Shown: piece after piece, positions 36,906-46,987 of the stretch
How positions within the stretch are numbered: the stretch's first letter is position 1
How the letters are laid out: every line of letters begins with the position of its first letter
Assembly: GCF_037893015.1 (NCBI RefSeq)
Contig: NC_133658.1
Location: forward strand, 883,555,038 to 883,619,037
DNA length: 64,000 nt
Source of the DNA: Macrotis lagotis
Lineage: Eukaryota > Chordata > Mammalia > Peramelemorphia > Peramelidae
Reading direction: 5' to 3'
Program-made: the position numbers and the translations under genes
The notes under the pieces: generated by a model
What the model saw: the letters and a program-made list of their open reading frames with translations, nothing else
Databases searched by the model: none
What the model was told of the DNA's origin: nothing

Positions 36906-37997
36906 ATGAGCAAGCAGAGAAAAAAGAGGAACACCATTGAGAAATATTTTGCATATGAGCCCAAGAAGGATCAATATACTCAGTCTGAAGATGAGGAAGC
37001 ACAAGCTCCTGCATCTAAAGACTCCAAGAAAAACAGAAATTGGGCTCAGGCTATGACAGAGCTCAAAAAAGACTTTGAAAATCAAATGAGGGAGTTAGAA
37101 GAAAAACTGGGAAAAGAGAGGAGAGAGATGCAGGAAAAACATGAAAATGAAGTCAGCAGTCTAGTCAAGGAAATCCAAAAAAATGCTGAAGAAAATAGCA
37201 TGCTAAAAACCAGCTTAGGTCCAATGGATAAAACAGTTCAAAAAGTTATGGAGGAGAAGAATGCTTTAAAAAGCAAAAGTGGCCAGATGGAAAAAAGAGA
37301 TAAGAAAACTCTCTGAGGAAAACAAATCCTTCAGACAAAGAATAGAACTCAGGGAGATCGATGAATTTACGAGAAATCAGGACTTATTACTTCAAAACCA
37401 AAAGAATGAAAAATTAGAAGAAAATGTGAAACATCTCATTGAAAAAACAACTAATATGGAAAACAGATTTAGGAAAGATAATTTAAAAATTATTGGAATA
37501 CCTGAAAGTCATGATCAGGAAAAGAGCCTTGACATCATTTTCAAAGAATTATTACAGGAAAATTGCCCTGATATCCTAGAAGCAGAGGGCAAAATAGAAA
37601 TGGAGGGAATCCACCAATTCCACCCCCCCCAGAAAAAGATCCCAAAAAACCAACCCCTAGGAATATTAAAGCCAAGTTCTAGAACTCCCAAGTCAAAGAG
37701 AAAATATTACAAGCAGCCAGAAGGACACAATTCAAATACCGTGGAGCTGCAGTCAGGATCACGCAGGACTTAGCAGCAACTACATTAAAAGCTCGTAGGG
37801 CTTGGAATATGATATACCGGAAGGCAAAAGAGCTTGGAATGCAACCGAAAATGAACTACCCAGCAAGGCTGAATGTCCTCTTCCAGGGAAAAAGATGGAC
37901 TTTCAATGAACCAGGAGAATTTCAAATGTTCTTGTTGGAATGGCCAGAGCTGAACAGAATGTTTGATCTTCAAATACAGGACTCAGGTGAAGCATAG
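36906..37997 (+). pseudogene. L1/HAL1 ORF1 (RNA-binding chaperone), frameshifted
   Basis: Three overlapping frames (36906-37316, 37279-37773, 37809-37997) together cover a whole L1 ORF1p-type protein: coiled-coil trimerisation region, RRM-like region and C-terminal domain. At least two frameshifts and a stop at 37314 break it. The intact protein would bind element RNA as a trimer. It is element-derived, not a host gene. Confidence 0.85.
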
Positions 37998-38512
37998 AGA
38001 TTGGAGGAGAAGGGGAAAATATGAGGGACTTAATGATGATGAACTGCATGTATTCCTGCATAGAAAAATGACACTGATAATACTCATGTGAACCTTCTCA
38101 GTTAATAGAGCAGGTAGAAAGAACTTTTATAGTTGAAGCACAGGAGAAAGCTGAATTCGACGATAAAAATATGGTATAAAAATGGAGTCAACAGAAAAAA
38201 GGGAAATGTAATGGGAGAAAGAAAAAAGGAGGGGGGCAATAGGCCAAGATATTTCATATACTAAGATTTTTCTTTATTACAATGAGCTATTGCAATGATA
38301 TGGAAGGGGGGAAGACAAGGGGGAATGAGGGAACCTTTGCTCTCATCAGAGGTGGCTAGGAGAGGAAACAGCATTTATACTCAATAGGGTATAGGCATCT
38401 GGAATAAGAAGGAGGGGGGAGCAGGGGGAAGAGGGGGGATGTGAATAAAGGAGGACAGGATGGACCATGGGGGGAGAGTGGCCAGATATAACACATTTTC
38501 TTTTTTACTTCT

Positions 38513-38650
38513 TGCAAGGGGCTGGGATTGGATGGCCTGTCCTGGACCACAGGGCCAGGTGGATGCTGGGCCTAAGGGGTGGTATGGGGGCTCAGGGCCT
38601 CTTGGCCCCAGGACCAGGGATCTGTCTGCTGCGCCACTCAGCTACCCTAC
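38513..38650 (-). repeat. Diverged antisense SINE module in HAL1 3' UTR (1 of 3)
   Basis: It aligns with the tRNA-derived SINE on the minus strand (the reversed box CTGCGCCACTCAGCTACCC is clear at 38626-38646) but is much more diverged than free SINEs nearby and unusually G-rich. Confidence 0.65.
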
Positions 38651-38837
38651 AGCAGAGTCAGAGTGAAAGGAGAGAGAATATATAGTACATGGTAGTGGAG
38701 AAATACAAAAGGAGGGAGTTGCGATCAGCAATGGCAACAGTGGAAAAATACAGAAGTAACTTTTGCGATGGACTTATCATAAGGAATATGATCCACCCAC
38801 AACAGAGTTCTTGGTGTTGGAACAAAGACTGAAGCAC

Positions 38838-38998
38838 ATTTTTTATTTATTATTTTTTTTGGGGGGTGCAGGGCAAATGGGGGCTGGGTGGCCTGCCTGG
38901 GGCCACACAGCAGGGTGATCATCGGGTGTCTGAGGCCAGATTTGGACCCGGGTGCTCCTGGCTCAAGGGCCAATGCTCTGTCCACCACCCAGCCACCC
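38838..38998 (-). repeat. Diverged antisense SINE module in HAL1 3' UTR (2 of 3)
   Basis: The full SINE outline is kept (GGCCACACAG, TTTGGACCCGGGTGCTCC, CACCCAGCCACCCC). Many A and T positions of the usual SINE are G or C here. The same module, at the same place in the 3' UTR, recurs in the element at 63008-63789. Confidence 0.75.
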
Positions 38999-39039
38999 CT
39001 ACTATTATTACTATTTTATTTTAGGTCTTTTTTTTCTTT

Positions 39040-39183
39040 TTTTGGTTTTTTGCAGGGCAGTGGGTTTGGGGTGGCTTGTATGTCACATGGCTGGGTGATT
39101 TTTGGGTGTATGGGGCCGGATATGGGCTCAGGTGCTCCTGGCTCCAGGGCTGGTGCTCCATCCATTGCGCCACCTGGCCATAC
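39040..39183 (-). repeat. Diverged antisense SINE module in HAL1 3' UTR (3 of 3)
   Basis: SINE-like on the minus strand, ending CATTGCGCCACCTGGCC. Counterpart of 63372-63508 in the other copy of this LINE tail. Confidence 0.75.
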
Positions 39184-39403
39184 CTACAATTATTACTATT
39201 ATTTTTTTTAATTTTAATTTTTTTCTCTCCCCTTTATCGCTCAAGCGAGTCTATATTTTTTGGAGGGAGGGGGGTATTTTGTTTACTCTTAAACAAGAAT
39301 ATTTTATTAATGTATAAAAACATTATTTGTACAAAATGAGAATAAATATTAAATATTAAAGTGAAAAAAAAAGACAAAGACTCTATGGCATGGCAGAGGC
39401 TTT

Positions 39404-39419
39404 AAGAATGTCTCATACC
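39404..39419. repeat. Target-site duplication, left copy
   Basis: AAGAATGTCTCATACC, exact match to 39918-39933. Confidence 0.9.
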
Positions 39420-39917
39420 TAGAAACTAGGAGGGATGGGAATTCAGGGAAGCCTGGAGGGATTTGTATGAACTGATGCTGAGCGAGATGAGCAGAACCAG
39501 AAAAACACTGTATACCCTAACAGCAACATGGGGGTGATGATCAACCTTGATGGACTCACTCATTCCATCAGTGCAACAATCAGGGACAATTTGGGTCTGT
39601 TTGTGATGGAGAATACCATCTGTATCCAGATAAAGAACCGTGGAGTTTGAACAAAGTTCAAGGACTTTCCCTTTAATTTAGGGGGAAAAAAAACCCTGAT
39701 ATTTTATTGTATGATCTTGTTATCTCTTATACTTTTTGTTTCTTCCTTAAGGATATGATTTCTCTCTCATCACACTCAATTTGGATCAATGTACAACATG
39801 GAAACAATGTAAAGACTGACAAATTGCTTTCTGTGGGGGGATGGGGAGGGAAATAAGATGGGGGAAAACTGTAAAACTCAAAATAAACAAAATCTTTAAT
39901 CAATTTTATTAAAGAAA
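39420..39917 (+). mobile_element. 498-bp LINE-tail insertion with perfect 16-bp duplication
   Basis: Starts near GAAACTAGGAGGGATGGG and ends in AATAAACAAAATCTTTAATC-type A-rich sequence. It contains the TGAACTGATGCTGAGCGAGA and ATGGGGGTGATGATCAACC blocks of a marsupial L1-type 3' end. Both sides carry AAGAATGTCTCATACC (39404-39419 and 39918-39933), an exact target-site duplication. It is therefore an independent, 5'-truncated insertion only 36 bp downstream of the HAL1 3' end. Related sequence occurs at 57180-57600 and its tail at 42360-42520. Confidence 0.85.
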
Positions 39918-39933
39918 AAGAATGTCTCATACC
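39918..39933. repeat. Target-site duplication, right copy
   Basis: AAGAATGTCTCATACC, exact match to 39404-39419. Confidence 0.9.
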
Positions 39934-40469
39934 CAGGTATTTGATTGTATGCATATATATATAAGAAATTATTTTGAAATGTCATTTTTATGTTGTTTTA
40001 TAAGGAATAACCAGTCATTTTTCTCAATATTTTATCAAGAGGTAATTTATATCAACATATTTGTGATTTTAAATTTTTCATCCTATTTTAATAGTCTAAT
40101 CATTTGTTAGCCTTCTGTCTGTCATAATTATAGCCCTTGTTTTGTATACAATCTCCTGAACTTTAGAGACAACTGTTATAAACTAATAACAGGCAACACT
40201 TATTTTGGGTTTTAAGACTTACAGAGATCTTACAAACATTCTAGAACCTCCTAGTTATTAAAGGAGGTTATCACCTGGGAGGGAGATATTATAAGTATTC
40301 TTATCTTTTTTTTTTTTAACACAGTTCAGGAAATCATGACCTGGAAAGACTATGTGGCTTGTCCCTGGTTACAAAATAAGGTCAGAGATGGAATCTGAAC
40401 CCAGGTTTTCCTCACTTCCATTCCAGAATTATATTATACTACTCACTCCTCTTCCAGAAATGATTTAAA

Positions 40470-40775
40470 ACAATTCATTGAAAATCAAACAATAAAAATC
40501 TCTAAATTACAATTGTTTAGAGATGACATAATAAGATGGAACCTGAATGAAAAATGCCTATTGGGGTAAAAAAAATCTTCACATTAAATATTTCTGATTA
40601 TATATATAATCTAAGATCTAAAGGACAAACAAAAACATGAAAGAACAAAGGATATAAACATTAACAACTAGATAAGAGGTTGCTTCAAATCACGAAGAAG
40701 AGAAATGCAAATCAAACTCATCTGAGGTTTCACTTCCTGGCAAATTGGTAAAGATGTTGTTTGTCCTTTATTTGA
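40470..40775 (+). mobile_element. L1 ORF2/3' fragment
   Basis: GAGAAATGCAAATCAAACTCATCTGAGGTTTCACTTCCTGGCAAATTGG is the end of L1 ORF2 and start of its 3' UTR. Confidence 0.6.
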
Positions 40776-41106
40776 CATCAGTGCCATTTCTTAACTCCTG
40801 GATGAATCAGATTTAAGCGAGGTCGATTAAGCGAGGTCGAGTTGTGTCGTCGGCCTCAGTACTTCTTCTAGAGTCCAGTGACAAGACAAGAATCATTATG
40901 ACTGGCCATGGTCCAGGAGCACTGGATGACCCTGGTGTCTTTGATGTGTGACCAAGCTCTAAGCGTTCCTCTGAATCCACTTCAGCTGCCTTCATAACCT
41001 CTGGAACAAACTGTTCCAACAGAGGAATCTTCACATGCTTGGGGTACACATCCCCTAAGTTTGAGGCCTGTTGGTTAGCCTCAACCTGGTTTAGCCCATA
41101 GGTCAA
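40760..41106 (-). pseudogene. Unidentified coding-like sequence, possible retrocopy
   Basis: On the minus strand an open stretch of about 97 codons reads YGLNQVEANQQASNLGDVY then PLLEQFVPEVMKAAEVDSEE. About 50 nt after its stop is an AATAAA (40773-40768, minus). It is inserted between L1 and other repeat sequence and shows no splice sites. This is how a processed copy of a small mRNA would look, but I do not recognise the parent. The ATG could be absent, since the first in-frame methionine may not be the true start. Confidence 0.35.
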
Positions 41107-41360
41107 GACGATTCACTAGGGTGTGGCCACTGTGCTTGCCAGAGGTGGGGGTTGGGTGACAAGATGGACACCACAGGAGGAGGAACAGCCCTGGGCATGG
41201 CAAGCCTGAACAGCAGAGGCGCAAGTCCTCCTTAAATACCCACATGTGTTTACTAAGTACCTACGCTCAACATAGTGTCCAGCAATAAGAAGTGAATAAA
41301 CGTTCAAGAAGATAAGAAAAAATCTAAGGTATCCCCTGCCCTCCAAAAGATTTCAATCTG

Positions 41361-41475
41361 GGGCAGCTAGGTGGCACAGTGGGGAAAGCATCCTTCCTGG
41401 AGTCAGGAGGACCTGAATTCAGATTCTGCCTCAGATACTTGACAGATGAAATTGCATCACTGTAAGGAACTTGGC
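41361..41475 (+). mobile_element. SINE head fragment
   Basis: GGGGCAGCTAGGTGGCACAGTGG start; the second half is lost. Confidence 0.75.
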
Positions 41476-41477
41476 AC

Positions 41478-41665
41478 CTGGGGCAGCCAGGTGTCTAAGT
41501 AGATAGTGCCCCACCTGGAGTCAGGGAGATTCCAAGAAATCTGACCTCAGATACTTACTAGCTATGTGACCCTGGGCAAGTCACTTCTCTCTGTCTGCCT
41601 CACTTTCCCCATCTGTCAAATGAGTCAGAGAAGGAAATGGCAAACCACTCCAGTATCTTTTATAG
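41478..41665 (+). mobile_element. MAR1-like SINE
   Basis: TAGCTATGTGACCCTGGGCAAGTCACTTC, GAGAAGGAAATGGCAAACCACTCCAG: head and middle of the longer family. Confidence 0.75.
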
Positions 41666-41739
41666 AATGAATCATATTTAAAAGGAAATAAAAGCTGTAC
41701 ATAATATTCATATCATGTGTATAGTCATCTACTTCTGAT

Positions 41740-41990
41740 CTACACAACTGTAGAAACTGTTTTATGCTTATATTCAGAATTAAAACTAAAATGAAGTTTA
41801 AAATTATGAAATAAAAAATAAACTAAGCAACCTGGTAAAGAACAATATTGAGATGGTTAAAAAAGTCAACAATTTCTCACATACGAGAAACAAACATAAG
41901 GCAGAAAGGCAGAAAGAAATAAAAAGGTAACAATTCAAAAAGGATAATGAGAGGTTGGAACAAAATTTACTAGACATTAAAGAAATGCAA
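41740..41990 (+). repeat. Interspersed repeat, copy 2 of 2
   Basis: Pairs with 13850-14150: TTCAGAATTAAAACTAAAATGAAG, AAAAAAGTCAACAATT and GAACAAAATTTACTAGACAT. Confidence 0.5.
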
Positions 41991-41997
41991 GAGTGAG

Positions 41998-42146
41998 AGG
42001 CAAGGGGCAGCTAGGTGGCACAGTGGATAAAACACTAGCCCTGGAGTTAGGAGGACCTGAGTTCAAATCCAGCCCTCCACATTTAAGCCCTAGCTGTGTG
42101 ACCTTGGGCAAGTCACTTAACCCCACTGCCTTGCATAAAAAAAAAA
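41998..42146 (+). mobile_element. tRNA-derived SINE
   Basis: Complete; AAGAGTGAG is duplicated at 41989-41997 and 42147-42155. Confidence 0.92.
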
Positions 42147-42359
42147 AAGAGTGAGGCATAATCAAACTCTCAAAGGAAAGATAGTAGGCCAGACCACCTG
42201 CTTGCTTCTCTCCTAGCTTCAGTTTCCCTCTCACAAAAGAGCGTAGTAATATTATGTTGTCAGAATTGTGGAAAGTGAAGCACATTAAAACACTGTTGGT
42301 AGATTTGTGAACTGTTCCAACCATTATGGAAAGCTATTTGCAATTATGCCAAGAAAGGG

Positions 42360-42520
42360 GAAGGGTTTTTCTCATTACATTCAACTGAGATCAATGCATA
42401 CCATGGAAACAATGTAAAGACTTACAGACTACCTTCTGTGGGGGGTGGGGGTGAGAAGCAAGAATGGGGAAAAATTGCAAAACTCTAAATAAAATCGTTC
42501 TTAAATTATTTAAAAAAGGG
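42360..42520 (+). mobile_element. LINE-tail fragment
   Basis: ATTCAACTGAGATCAATGCATACCATGGAAACAATGTAAAGACT and the GTGGGGGGTGGGGG block match the tail of 39420-39917. Confidence 0.7.
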
Positions 42521-42818
42521 GGGCAGGGTTTAAGCATGTGACAGGCACTGTACTAATTGCCTTAATAATAATTATATCAGTAATGTAATATATTTAATAT
42601 ATAATTTAATAACAACATTTATATTGTGCTGGTGGTCTGGCACCCTAAGAACTTTTCAAATATTATCTGATCCTCCCAAGAATCCTAAAAGGGAGGTGCT
42701 GATATGTCCATTTTCCAGATGAGGAAACTGAACTCAGGTCTCAGGTCTTCCTGATTCCAGGCTAGAACTCCATCTACAAAAGCAGAAAGATCCCACATAT
42801 ACCAAAATATTTATTTGT

Positions 42819-42982
42819 TTTGTTTTTATTTTGTTTTTGGCTTTTTTCAAGGCAATGGGGTTAAGTGACTTGCCCAAGGCCACACAGCTAGGTAATTATT
42901 AAGTGTCTGCAACCGTATTTGAACTCAGGTCCTCCTGACTCCAGGGCCAGTGCTCTATCCACTGCGCCACCTAGCTGCCCCC
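42819..42982 (-). mobile_element. tRNA-derived SINE
   Basis: Complete; CAAAATATTTATTTGT is exactly duplicated at 42803-42818 and 42983-42998. Confidence 0.95.
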
Positions 42983-43009
42983 CAAAATATTTATTTGTAA
43001 TTAAAATGT

Positions 43010-43440
43010 CTTCTTTTACAGGATGCCTCCCCTAAGCTCTAGTAATTCTAGTGCCTTCTGTGTTTAATACTTATTTATCCTGTGCATAGCTTACTTTCTA
43101 TTTGTTTGAATGTTGTCTCTCACCTTAGATTCTAAGTTCCTTGAAAACAGGAATTATTGGGACAGTGATACATTGCTGAACTGGGACACTGATGCATGGC
43201 TAGTGGAGTTGTGAACATATCCAACCTTTCTGGAGAAATGTATGGAACTCTGCCCATAGAATAATAAAACTATTCAAACCCTCTGACCCAGGGATTCCAA
43301 TTCTAGGAGAACAGGGATTGTCTTTTGTCTCTTTTTCTATCCCTAGCACTTAGGAGTTTATTGAATGACTAATTACAAGCTTTTTTGCAGAAGCAAAATA
43401 CCAGAAACAAAATAGATGTCCATAAACTGTAGTAACAATA
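43010..43440 (+). mobile_element. Nested L2 3' end and L1 3' fragment
   Basis: L2-like sequence (43010-43155), then L1-like sequence (GCATGGCTAGTGGAGTTGTGAAC, CCTCTGACCCAGGGATTCCAATTCTAGG, 43158-43307), L2-like again (43305-43375), then the L1 continuation (GTCCATAAACTGTAGTAACAATATGG). The interleaving shows at least one nested insertion. Confidence 0.5.
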
Positions 43441-44989
43441 TGGAACAAGATCACAGAGTCTTAGCTTGGGAGAGATCTGAAGAGGCTATTTCAACCCCCA
43501 ATTTTCCAAAAGAGGAAACTGAGGCTACAAAGGATACAGTAATTTGTCCAAGGTCACAGAGCTCCTAAGGATGTGAGATGGGATTTGAATCCAAATCCTT
43601 CTCAACTCCACAGAATTTCTCAATCCCTCTCTCCACTGTCCCAACATGACTGTTGGTCAATACATGAACAGAATGAAATACCCCACACCATGAAAAACGA
43701 CAGAGCTAGAAGTGACCTCAAAGGTCATCAGACCCAACTTCACTTTACAAATAAAAAAACTGAGGCTAAGGAAGATGAATGTCAGAGCCAGAGCTTTAGA
43801 ATACACTAAATACAAAGAATACAGAAAAGCACTGGAAATCTTACCTGAGTAGTTACAAAACTAGGTCAGCAGAACCAGGAAGGGGGCAGACAAAATTATT
43901 TCAACAATGTCAATGGAAAGAACAAAGGTTGGAAATGGAATGCTGTGTAATTAAAACAGGCAAGCTTGGCCCTGAAGAAGGGAGAAGACGGATCACCCCA
44001 CTTCTGCATGTAGAACCCCGCAGGTACTATCTATCAGGCTAGGCTGCCTGGTTTGACTCCTATTTTTCTGTTGTCTACAATCAATCAACATTTATTAAGG
44101 GTCCACTACATGCCAGGCCCCAGGGCAGATAACCCTGCCTTGTTTCTTCTTTTTTAATTAAGGATAGTTCTCTAGGTAGGGGAGAGGGAGAAGGAATGTT
44201 GGAAATGATGATGTAAAAAATGCATATGTATACAGCAATTAAAAAAATACTACTGAACTGATATTTTAGACAACTTTTGGGATTTGATTTTTAATTAGAG
44301 TAGGATCAGCATACAGACTAAAACCACATTTGAGGGTTGTTTCCTTTCAGAAGAATGGAAGCCCCATGAAAGCAGGGATTGTTTGGTTATCCCCAGCATC
44401 TTGCACAGAGTAGACAATCACCAACATGAAGCACAGTCAGATCCAGATTCAGATCCCAAAACAAAGGCTGATGCAAGCTTGCCTTGGATATGAAGACTGG
44501 AAGAAGGGGCAGCAAAATTGTCCTTGAGGCAGGGTGTGAGCCAGTCTGCAAGAACTGGGAGCTATTCATTCACAGAGGAAGCAGTGGAGGGGGGAGGGCA
44601 CCTGTCCAAAGAGGGGACAGGGACAACAGGGTGGGAGCAGAGGACCCCTTCAGGGCCCAGGAACACCATGGAGGTCATGCCACTTTTGCTCTACAATGGC
44701 TTCTCTGAAGGGTCTGTGGCTCAATCAGGACAGTCCTGGCTTTACAAAAGGGCCAGGGACCACATCACAATTTCCCAATCTGACTCCTCCCTGCCTATGA
44801 ACCGGTCCTACCCCAGGGGACTTTAATACCTAAGTAAATACACTGACAACTGAGGTTAAAATAGTTGCACCGAAGCCTTGTCACCACTAACCTGATGATT
44901 TACTCTTTTCTTCTGTTCACTGTGGTGTAGTTCTTTGTGAACTATTGAGAGCATGGTTTTGGGCACAATAGGAATAACAGAAAATTAAA

Positions 44990-45190
44990 TAATTTTAAAG
45001 TTCTTTATGTATATATTATCTCATGTGATCCTCATAATAACCCAGTGAAGTGCTATGTGGAATATCTCCATTTAAGAGGTAAAGAAACAGAGTCTTTAAG
45101 GAGCTTAAAACTATCCCATAGCCACACAGGTGCCAGAGACAGAATTCAAACCCAGAACTCCCTAGACTCCAAGTCTCTTTCCACTAAATA
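44990..45190 (-). mobile_element. MIR-like SINE
   Basis: TATTATCTCATGTGATCCTCATAATAACCCAGTGAAG and CCACACAGGTGCCAGAG, the reverse of MIR. Confidence 0.6.
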
Positions 45191-45884
45191 CTATGCTTCC
45201 TGCATGGTCTCTACCACAGCAAGAAACCAGTCTAAAAGGGAACAGAAATGGTGAGATGACAAGTCACAAAGAAAAGGCTGCCTGGAAAGTCAGGAGCTAC
45301 CTGGACCTCCTAGTCTGTCTGCCAAGGAGCTCAGCTGATCAAGTGCCTACTGTGTGGTGGGCACCAGCCCAGGAGTTCCTGAAGAAAGAGTGGGACAGGG
45401 GGTTTCCTGAGCAGGGTGCCCAGTTTCCAGTGGGCCACAGTTGACTAACAGTCAGGTAGACTGACAAGCAGAGCTCTTGAGCAGCTTCATGTCATCATTT
45501 TAAAAGAGGGAAAAGAAAAAGAACAGGACACATTAGAAAACTGTGTTGTTCTTAAAAAGGAAAACTTCAGGTGCTTGAGGTGAGGAACTTTTAAAGTAAA
45601 AACAACTGTGTGAGTTCAGCCTGAGCCTTCCCACCTCGCCTCCAAGAATCCCTTTCTCTCCCTACAAGTAGACCTGGCCCAAGCAAGGGTTTGAGAGAAG
45701 TTCAAGGTGGAAGGGGAGAGAGGTGACCCCTTTCTTCCCTCCCCTCTGGAGTCATCCACCCAAGGTGTGTGTGTGTGGGGGGGGGGGGGGATCCAGGCCT
45801 CCAGACCCACCAGAAGGTCAGCGGTCCTGCAGCAGAACCAAGTCTATTCCATGCTGCCCCACCCCCTACACCTCAGCATACTCT

Positions 45885-46440
45885 TATCACACACTCATAC
45901 TCTTCACAAATTCATCAGAACACACATTCATTCACACACTCACACATACTCACTGTCCATCTCACACATCTCATCACTCACACACCTATTCACACATCCA
46001 CTCACATACTCTATTGCACACACAACCCCTCTAATATGCTCTCACATATCAATACATTCAATCAGTCTCACATCTACTCACAAACACACATTCACATTCT
46101 GTCAGTCGTCCAACACCATCCCTCAAGTCTCACACACAACACTGACACACTCGGTCTTACACTGTTGCACACACACTAGCAGGCTCAACCCTCTCACATG
46201 CGGTCATGCACACTTTCACATACATCCTATCACAGTCAATGATCACGCTGTCACATGCACACGTTACCTATCTCATAACACACACGCCATCACACTTAGT
46301 CTGACGCTCAAAGCCACACTTCCACACATATACAACGGTATCCCGTCAGCTTCGCACCGTCCCACACACCAAGCCGCCGCACACTCCGTCACACACACAC
46401 GCTGTCACACTAGCACCGTTACACACACACTATCACATGG
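45885..46440 (+). repeat. CA-rich degenerate simple-sequence tract
   Basis: Over 500 bp of interrupted CACACT/CACACA-type sequence leading into the CpG island. It creates long open frames rich in His and Thr that are not genes. Confidence 0.85.
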
Positions 46441-46493
46441 ACACAACAGCATCCCGCGGAGTCCTCTGCACACTCCCGCAGACACCCCGGACG

Positions 46494-46656
46494 GGCACGC
46501 TCAGCGCCGGGCACGCTCGGGGCACACTCGGTACCGGGCACACTCGGAGCACACTCGGCGCCGGGCACACTCGGCGCCGGGCACACTCGGGGCACGCTCG
46601 GCGCCGGGCACACTCGGAGCACACTCGGGCACGCTCGGCGCCGGGCACACTCGGGC
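46494..46656 (+). repeat. GC-rich minisatellite next to UBE4B exon 1
   Basis: About ten degenerate units of GGGCACACTCGGCGCC or GGGCACGCTCGG type, 11-17 bp each, in the first 350 bp of UBE4B intron 1. Likely to vary in length. Confidence 0.85.
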
Positions 46657-46825
46657 AGTCTTACACCACGCTAGCGCGCTGACCGCACTCCGCTCCGCAC
46701 GCCGCCCTCCCTCCGTGCCCCCCCCCCGCACCCGCTCATTCACGCACACTCCCCCACGCGCGGGCCTCGCCCCCGGCCGCACACGCGCGCTCGCGCCGGC
46801 GGCGGGGGCGGCCCCTCCCCCTCAC

Positions 46826-46849
46826 CTCATCGGCGCTCAGCTCCTCCAT
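46826..46849 (-). CDS. UBE4B: UBE4B first coding exon (partial gene)
   Basis: On the minus strand an ATG at 46849 opens eight codons, MEELSADE, followed directly by a GTGAGG splice donor at 46825. These are the known first residues of UBE4B, the vertebrate Ufd2 homologue, an E3/E4 U-box ligase that extends ubiquitin chains in cytoplasm and nucleus. The exon ends in phase 0, and the next exon (22647 downward) opens in phase 0 with [12 protein letters not shown], the expected continuation. The ATG context is AAAGCGATGG, with purine at -3 and G at +4. The exon lies in a CpG island, as expected for a widely expressed gene. The rest of the gene, including the C-terminal U-box, is off the left edge. 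Seen: codons, splice site, phase match. Known: family function and N-terminus. Confidence 0.95.
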
Positions 46850-46975
46850 CGCTTTCCTCTTAATGGTGGAAGGCGTCGGGGCGGGGGGCGTGGGGGCCGG
46901 GCCGGGCCGGCGCTGCTCCGGCTGTCCTCGGGCCGGGGGCGGCTGCGCGGGGCCCGCTCCCCCGACGGGGCGGCC

Positions 46976-46987
46976 TCAGAATTGCAT
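46976..46987 (-). other. Minimal upstream ORF (MQF-stop) in putative UBE4B 5' UTR
   Basis: If transcription begins near 47.4 kb, an ATG at 46987 opens a three-codon frame, ATG CAA TTC TGA, ending about 127 nt before the UBE4B start. Two other upstream ATGs lie near the putative start site: 47408 (MAALLF-stop, inside the YY1 motif) and 47388 (a 16-codon frame). Whether any is in the mRNA depends on the real start site. Confidence 0.4.

Larger units (their letters stand above)
36314..39368 (+). mobile_element. ORF1-only L1 retrotransposon (HAL1-like), near full length
   Basis: The element begins GGGGGCGGAGCCAAGATGG, an L1-type 5' end with a YY1-like motif. About 590 bp of 5' UTR is followed by an ORF1 from 36906. 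ORF1 shows a basic N-terminus (MSKQRKKRNTIEKYF), a long coiled coil (about 37040-37440), an RNA-recognition-like segment (ENRFRKDNLKIIGIPESHD, near 37460-37520) and a C-terminal domain (YPARLNVLFQGKRWTF, near 37860-37905). ORF1 is broken by a frameshift near 37300 and another near 37770. No ORF2 follows: after about 38000 there is only 3' UTR with SINE-like modules, ending in an A-rich tail. AAAAGACAAAGA flanks it at 36302-36313 and 39369-39380. This is the HAL1 (half-L1) layout, which relies on another L1's reverse transcriptase. Confidence 0.85.
22648..46825 (-). other. UBE4B: UBE4B intron 1
   Basis: The 24,178-bp interval between the exon 1 donor (46825) and exon 2 acceptor (22648). It holds mostly transposable elements: SINEs, L2 and L3 pieces, an ORF1-only L1 at 36.3-39.4 kb and a LINE-tail insertion at 39.42-39.92 kb. 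Its first 400 bp (46.43-46.82 kb) are GC-rich and include a minisatellite. No further exon was recognised on either strand. Confidence 0.85.

Noticed and set aside
38838-39183. RNA editing (A-to-G) as the cause of SINE divergence
   Set aside because: Both A-to-G and T-to-C changes occur on the same strand, whereas editing of one RNA strand would give only one class.
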